In this document: positions 60,228-64,000 of the stretch, in pieces
How the letters are laid out: the number at the start of each line of letters is the position of its first letter
Position numbering within the stretch: the first letter of the stretch is position 1
Assembly: GCF_011516925.1 (NCBI RefSeq)
Contig: NZ_WOTG01000002.1
Coordinates: 62,001 to 126,000, forward strand
Length of the DNA stretch: 64,000 nucleotides
Direction of reading: 5' to 3'
From: Acetobacter fabarum
Lineage (GTDB): Bacteria > Pseudomonadota > Alphaproteobacteria > Acetobacterales > Acetobacteraceae
Notes under the pieces: generated by a model
What the model saw: only the letters and a program-made list of their open reading frames with translations
The model's database searches: none
What the model was told of the DNA's origin: nothing
Position numbers and translations under genes: made by a program

Positions 60228-60851
60228 TCAGGGGGCGGGAGCATCCGCCGCCATGATCTGGCGCAGGCTTGCGGCCATACTGGCTTTGTCAGCCTGTGCA
60301 TCTATGGTGCCCCGGTAGCGCGTCTGCGGGTCCATAACCACAAACTGGGGGGACATGCGCATGGCGTAATCCCATTCCGGGTCAGTCATTTTTTCAACCG
60401 GTGCATGGTATTCCTTGGCCAGATCAGCCAGAGCAAAGGGGGCTGCCGTGCCAGCCACCACGCGGGGGCTTATGGTCTCGCCGTACTGGCGCAGGCGCTG
60501 GGCGTCATCCCGGTCGGGGTCCAGACTGACAAAAATAATAACCATCTTGCGTTTGCCCGGATCAACCTCATCCATGGCGGCAGACATGGCCTGTAGGGCA
60601 GGGGTGCATGCGTCCTGCCCGCAATGGGTTGCCCCGAACAGCACCAGCATCCACCGGCCCTGAAAGCTCTTGTCCGTCATGGTGCCGGTTGTGGCGTCCA
60701 TCAGGCGGAAGGAGCCCCCAACGGGGTTGCCGTAGGAGTTAAGGGTAATGCTGTGCTTGAGTGCCAGCTCGGTGGCCAGCAAGCTGCCCACCCCGGCAAG
60801 AGCCAGAATACCCACACTGATCAGGGTAATGCGTTTTCCTGCTGGTGTCAT
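60228..60851 (-). CDS. SCO-like thioredoxin-fold protein with an altered copper site
   Basis: 207 residues, membrane-anchored by an N-terminal helix (about 8-29). The fold follows SCO1/SenC proteins (LMDATTGTMTDKSFQGRWMLVLFG, IFVSLDPDRDDAQRLRQYG). The canonical CPxxC metal motif is replaced by C77-G-Q-D-A-C82, a CX4C spacing, and the distal His region reads YAMRMSPQ with no His. Classical Cu-binding for cytochrome oxidase assembly is therefore doubtful; a thiol-redox role is possible. It follows polA by 3 nt. Confidence 0.75.
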   Translation of the reverse strand: MTPAGKRITLISVGILALAGVGSLLATELALKHSITLNSYGNPVGGSFRLMDATTGTMTDKSFQGRWMLVLFGATHCGQDACTPALQAMSAAMDEVDPGKRKMVIIFVSLDPDRDDAQRLRQYGETISPRVVAGTAAPFALADLAKEYHAPVEKMTDPEWDYAMRMSPQFVVMDPQTRYRGTIDAQADKASMAASLRQIMAADAPAP

Positions 60852-60854
60852 GGG

Positions 60855-63671
60855 TTAGTGTGCCTCCGCCCAGTTCTGGGCAATGCCTGTTTCTACCACC
60901 AGCGGCACTTTGAGCTGTGCTGCTGCTTCCATAATGGCCTTGGCTTTTTGTGCCACGGCACTGGCCTGTTCTGCATCCACTTCAAACAGCAGTTCGTCAT
61001 GGACCTGTAGCAGCATGCGTGCGCTGTCCAGCCCTGTGGCCTTCAGGGCTTCGGGCAGGCGCACCATGGCGCGTTTGATAATGTCCGCAGCACCACCCTG
61101 AAGGGGGGCGTTAATGGCCTGCCGCTCCGCATACTGGCGGCGAACGGCACTTTTCTCATGAATGCCCGGTACATAGCAGCGCCTGCCAAACGGGGTCATG
61201 ACATAGCCGTTGGCGCGGGCTTCGGCCTTGACCTGCTCCATGTAATCCCGGATGCCGGGGTAACGGGCAAAATAGGCATCTATGTAGCTTTTGGCCTCCC
61301 CTGCAGGAATACCAAGCTGCTTGCCCAGCCCAAAGGCGGAAATGCCGTAAATAATCCCAAAGTTAATGGCCTTGGCGCGGCGGCGGGTCAGGGCGTCCAT
61401 GCCTTCGAGCGGGATGTTGAACACCTCGGAGGCTGTGCGGGCGTGAATGTCCTGCCCCAGCTCAAAGGCTTCACGCAGGGTGGGAATGTTGGCCACATCG
61501 GCCAGCAGCCGCAGCTCGATCTGGGAATAGTCGGCCGAGATCAGCTTGCGCCCTGCCGGGGCCACAAATGCCTGACGGATGCGCGTACCTTCCTCCGTGC
61601 GGACAGGAATGTTCTGGAGGTTCGGGTCGGAGGAGGACAGGCGGCCCGTGGTGGTAATGGCCATCTGGAACGAGGTATGGACCCGGCTTTCCTTGCTGGT
61701 CAGCTTGAGCAGGGCATCCGTATAGGTGGATTTGAGCTTGGCAAGCTGCCGCCATTCCAGCACGCGTACCGGCAGGTCGTGGCCCTGATCGGCGAGGTCC
61801 TGCAATACGGAGGAATCCGTACTCCACGCCCCGGCCTTGCCGCGTTTGCCGCCCTTGAGTCCCATTTCATCAAACAGGATTTCACCAAGCTGGCGGGGAG
61901 AGGCAATGTTGAACTCCCGGCCAGCCGCGGCGTAAATGCCCTGTTCCATGTTTTTCATGCGGCTTTCAAAATCGGCGGAAAGGCGGGTCAGTTCCGCGCG
62001 GTCCACTGCAATGCCGTTTTTTTCCATGGTGGCAAGCACCTGTACCAGAGGGCGCTCCACCTGCTCGTACAGAGCCAGAGCCTTGTTGGTGCGCAAGGTG
62101 GGGTGCAGCACATGCCACAGGCGCAGGGTTACGTCTGCATCCTCGGCAGCGTAGGTGGTGGCTTTTTCCACCGGTACCTTGGCAAAGGGAATACGGTTGC
62201 GGCCCGTGCCGGTTACGCTGTCATACGTTATGGGCGTGTGGTTGAGGTGTAGGGCAGACAACTCATCCATGCCCTGCCCATGCAGCCCGGCAGACTGGCT
62301 GTAGGAGATCAGCATTGTGTCATCCACCGGCGCAATGCTGGTGTGGTCTATGCCTGCGTGGTCCAGTACCAGCAGGTCGAACTTGGCGTTCTGGAAGACT
62401 TTGAGAACACTTTTGTCCTCCAGTAGCGGACGTAACAGCTCCAGTGCCTGTGTGGCGTCAAGCTGTTCGCCGGTCAGGGCTTCCAGCGTGCCCTCGTGCC
62501 GTACGGGCACGTAACAGGCTTTGCCGGGTGCGGTCGCAAGGGAAAAACCGAGCATGTTGGCAGCCAGCGGGTCCAGCCCGTCGGTTTCCGTATCCACGGC
62601 GCATACACCTGCTTCCTGCGCCATGCTGACCCATTTTTGCAGGGCCTCGGCGGTACGCACGGTTTCGTACTCCGCATAAGGTGCGCTCAGCAGGTCGGCG
62701 GGGCCAGTGGATTGGGCTGGTGCGGCCTGAGCCGGGTTGGGGGTGTCCTGCCCGTTTGCGCTGGCATGGGCGGAGGCACGGGCCGCGCGGTGGGCATGTG
62801 CCCCAGCCGGGCTGCCCATACCCATGCGGGACATGACGGAGCGGAAGCCCATGCTGTCCAGCCAGTCGGCCAGTGCCAGCTTGTCTGGCTCGCGCGTGGC
62901 CAGTTCCTCTACCGGTACGGGCAGGGGCACGTCCGTTGCCAGCGTGACCAGCTGGAGCGAGAGGCGGGCCGCCTGCGCATGTTCGATCAGCATGTCCCGC
63001 TTTTTGGATTTTTTCATATCCGGGGCGCTGGCCAGCACGTTTTCCAGCGTACCGAATTCGTTAATCAGGGCCGAGGCCGTTTTGGGGCCAATGCCGGGCA
63101 CGCCGGGCACGTTATCCGTCGGGTCGCCCATAAGGGCCTGCACATCCACCACTTTTTCGGGCGGGACACCAAACTTGGTTTCCACTTCCGCCGGGCCTAT
63201 GGGGGTCTGCTTGATGGGGTCAAGCATGCACACGCCTTGCCCCACAAGCTGCATCAGATCCTTGTCGGAGGAAATAATGGTGCAGGTGCCCCCCATTTTG
63301 CGTACGGCCACGGCGTAAGAGGCAATCAGGTCGTCTGCCTCCCAGCCCGGCAGTTCTATGCCGGGGACGTTAAAAGCCTGCGTGGCATCCCGGATCAGGC
63401 TGAACTGGGGGCGCAGGTCTTCCGGCGGTTCTGGGCGGTGGGCTTTGTATTGGGGGTAAATGTCGGAGCGGAAGGTCTGGCGGCTTGCATCAAACAGCAC
63501 GGCCAGATGCGTGCCCACATGGTCGCGCAGCAGGCGGGCCAGCATGTTGGTAAAGCCGTACACCGCATTGACCGGCACCCCTTCGGGGCTGGTCATGGGG
63601 GGGAGGGCATGAAAAGCGCGGAAAATAAAGCCGCTGCCATCCACAAGAACCAGATGCGGCGTGTTGGTCAT
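60855..63671 (-). CDS. polA: DNA polymerase I
   Basis: 938 residues. Domain order: 5'-3' flap exonuclease (about 1-290; DGSGFIFRAFHALPP, PGWEADDLIASYA), 3'-5' proofreading exonuclease (CAVDTETDGLD shows the catalytic Asp and Glu, so proofreading is intact), and family-A polymerase with motif A (ADYSQIELRLLADVA), motif B region (RRRAKAINFGIIYG) and motif C (QVHDELLFEVD). It fills gaps in repair and replaces RNA primers. The SCO-like gene follows 3 nt downstream. Confidence 0.97.
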   Translation of the reverse strand: MTNTPHLVLVDGSGFIFRAFHALPPMTSPEGVPVNAVYGFTNMLARLLRDHVGTHLAVLFDASRQTFRSDIYPQYKAHRPEPPEDLRPQFSLIRDATQAFNVPGIELPGWEADDLIASYAVAVRKMGGTCTIISSDKDLMQLVGQGVCMLDPIKQTPIGPAEVETKFGVPPEKVVDVQALMGDPTDNVPGVPGIGPKTASALINEFGTLENVLASAPDMKKSKKRDMLIEHAQAARLSLQLVTLATDVPLPVPVEELATREPDKLALADWLDSMGFRSVMSRMGMGSPAGAHAHRAARASAHASANGQDTPNPAQAAPAQSTGPADLLSAPYAEYETVRTAEALQKWVSMAQEAGVCAVDTETDGLDPLAANMLGFSLATAPGKACYVPVRHEGTLEALTGEQLDATQALELLRPLLEDKSVLKVFQNAKFDLLVLDHAGIDHTSIAPVDDTMLISYSQSAGLHGQGMDELSALHLNHTPITYDSVTGTGRNRIPFAKVPVEKATTYAAEDADVTLRLWHVLHPTLRTNKALALYEQVERPLVQVLATMEKNGIAVDRAELTRLSADFESRMKNMEQGIYAAAGREFNIASPRQLGEILFDEMGLKGGKRGKAGAWSTDSSVLQDLADQGHDLPVRVLEWRQLAKLKSTYTDALLKLTSKESRVHTSFQMAITTTGRLSSSDPNLQNIPVRTEEGTRIRQAFVAPAGRKLISADYSQIELRLLADVANIPTLREAFELGQDIHARTASEVFNIPLEGMDALTRRRAKAINFGIIYGISAFGLGKQLGIPAGEAKSYIDAYFARYPGIRDYMEQVKAEARANGYVMTPFGRRCYVPGIHEKSAVRRQYAERQAINAPLQGGAADIIKRAMVRLPEALKATGLDSARMLLQVHDELLFEVDAEQASAVAQKAKAIMEAAAQLKVPLVVETGIAQNWAEAH

Positions 63672-63776
63672 GGCTGGGGGAACCGTGTGCAGGGGAGGGC
63701 GGGTAAAAAAGCAAGCATGTTCTGGGGATATGCCGCTTGGGCCGGTCTGTCCAGCATCTCTGCCGGAGGTATAGAC

Positions 63777-63806
63777 AAAAACACCCCGGCAGAGACCGGG
63801 GTGTTT
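63777..63806 (-). terminator. Rho-independent terminator after the aminotransferase gene
   Basis: AAACACCCCGG (63779-63789) and CCGGGGTGTTT (63796-63806) form an 11-bp stem with a 6-nt loop. On the minus strand it continues into TTTTTG, a canonical intrinsic terminator 24 nt beyond the aminotransferase stop. Confidence 0.92.
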
Positions 63807-63829
63807 GAGCAGGGTGCCCTGAGGTGGCC

Positions 63830-64000
63830 TTACGCTACGGTGCTGATCCAGTTATGTGGGTCAGCCGCGCGGCCAAACTGGATGTCGCACAGCTTTTGGC
63901 GCAGCTTTGCCGTGACATCACCCACCTGATTGTTGTTGATGGTGCAGCTATCCGTCTTGCTCTTGAATGCCCCGATGGGGGACACAACAGCCGCCGTGCC
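63830..64000 (-). CDS. ilvE: Branched-chain amino acid aminotransferase, C-terminal fragment
   Basis: The last 56 codons of a gene running off the right edge. The frame reads GTAAVVSPIGAFKSK, then CTINNNQVGDVTAKLRQKL, ending ADPHNWISTVA. These are the C-terminal blocks of class IV branched-chain aminotransferases (GTAAVVxPIG..., DPHGW). The enzyme transaminates Leu, Ile and Val with 2-oxoglutarate using PLP. Start and most of the protein are outside the window. Confidence 0.88.
   Translation of the reverse strand, partial: GTAAVVSPIGAFKSKTDSCTINNNQVGDVTAKLRQKLCDIQFGRAADPHNWISTVA

Overview
The window reads as an accessory-metabolism region of an acetic acid bacterium (Acetobacteraceae, most likely Acetobacter). 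The reasons are a moderately GC-rich sequence, a periplasmic three-subunit molybdenum/[2Fe-2S]/triheme-cytochrome aldehyde-dehydrogenase-type operon, an amine dehydrogenase cluster, TonB receptors, and housekeeping genes (polA, an ilvE-type aminotransferase) of alphaproteobacterial type. I saw no IS element, phage gene, CRISPR array or rRNA. One tRNA is present, tRNA-Ala(CGC).

Layout. 0-2.8 kb: the end of a quinoprotein amine dehydrogenase cluster (last codons of the light chain, a monoheme cytochrome c, a BBP2-type porin, a MauD-like thioredoxin-fold protein). 2.9-6.3 kb: aldo/keto reductase, LysR regulator and an AldA-type aldehyde dehydrogenase, closed by a strong terminator. 6.3-10.3 kb: minus-strand molybdenum hydroxylase operon. 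10.5-17 kb: small uncharacterised proteins, tRNA-Ala, YggT, DUF1275 and META-domain proteins, and a nucleoside deoxyribosyltransferase-like protein.

17.2-30.7 kb and 45.6-54.3 kb: two blocks that together encode almost every step from guanine or 8-oxoguanine to oxalate. Block 1 has an HpxW-type oxamate amidohydrolase, guanine deaminase, a LysR regulator, an HpyO-type urate hydroxylase, PuuE allantoinase, OHCU decarboxylase, HIU hydrolase, an NCS2 permease and XdhABC. Block 2 has allantoate amidohydrolase, a ureidoglycine-glyoxylate aminotransferase and HpxZ-HpxX-HpxY on the minus strand, with a divergent TonB receptor and an 8-oxoguanine deaminase. Many neighbours overlap by 4-20 nt (ATGA junctions), so they are probably translationally coupled.

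30.7-45.6 kb: a regulator-rich stretch that separates the two purine blocks. It carries a beta-hydroxyacid dehydrogenase, a LysG/ArgP-LysE exporter pair, a UxaA/GarD-family dehydratase with a divergent LysR, and an IclR-regulated cluster of acyl-CoA ligase, zinc alcohol dehydrogenase, enoyl-CoA hydratase, MFS carrier, SfnB/DszC-type flavoprotein and TonB receptor. The substrate of this last cluster is unknown; it is the best candidate in the window for an undescribed pathway. Clear inverted repeats sit at its control points (39472-39488 and 42841-42865).

54.5-64 kb: a more ordinary backbone with a DctA symporter, LOG-family protein, Pit phosphate transporter next to PPK2, PlsC acyltransferase, an atypical SCO-like protein, DNA polymerase I, and the C-terminus of a branched-chain aminotransferase running off the right edge.
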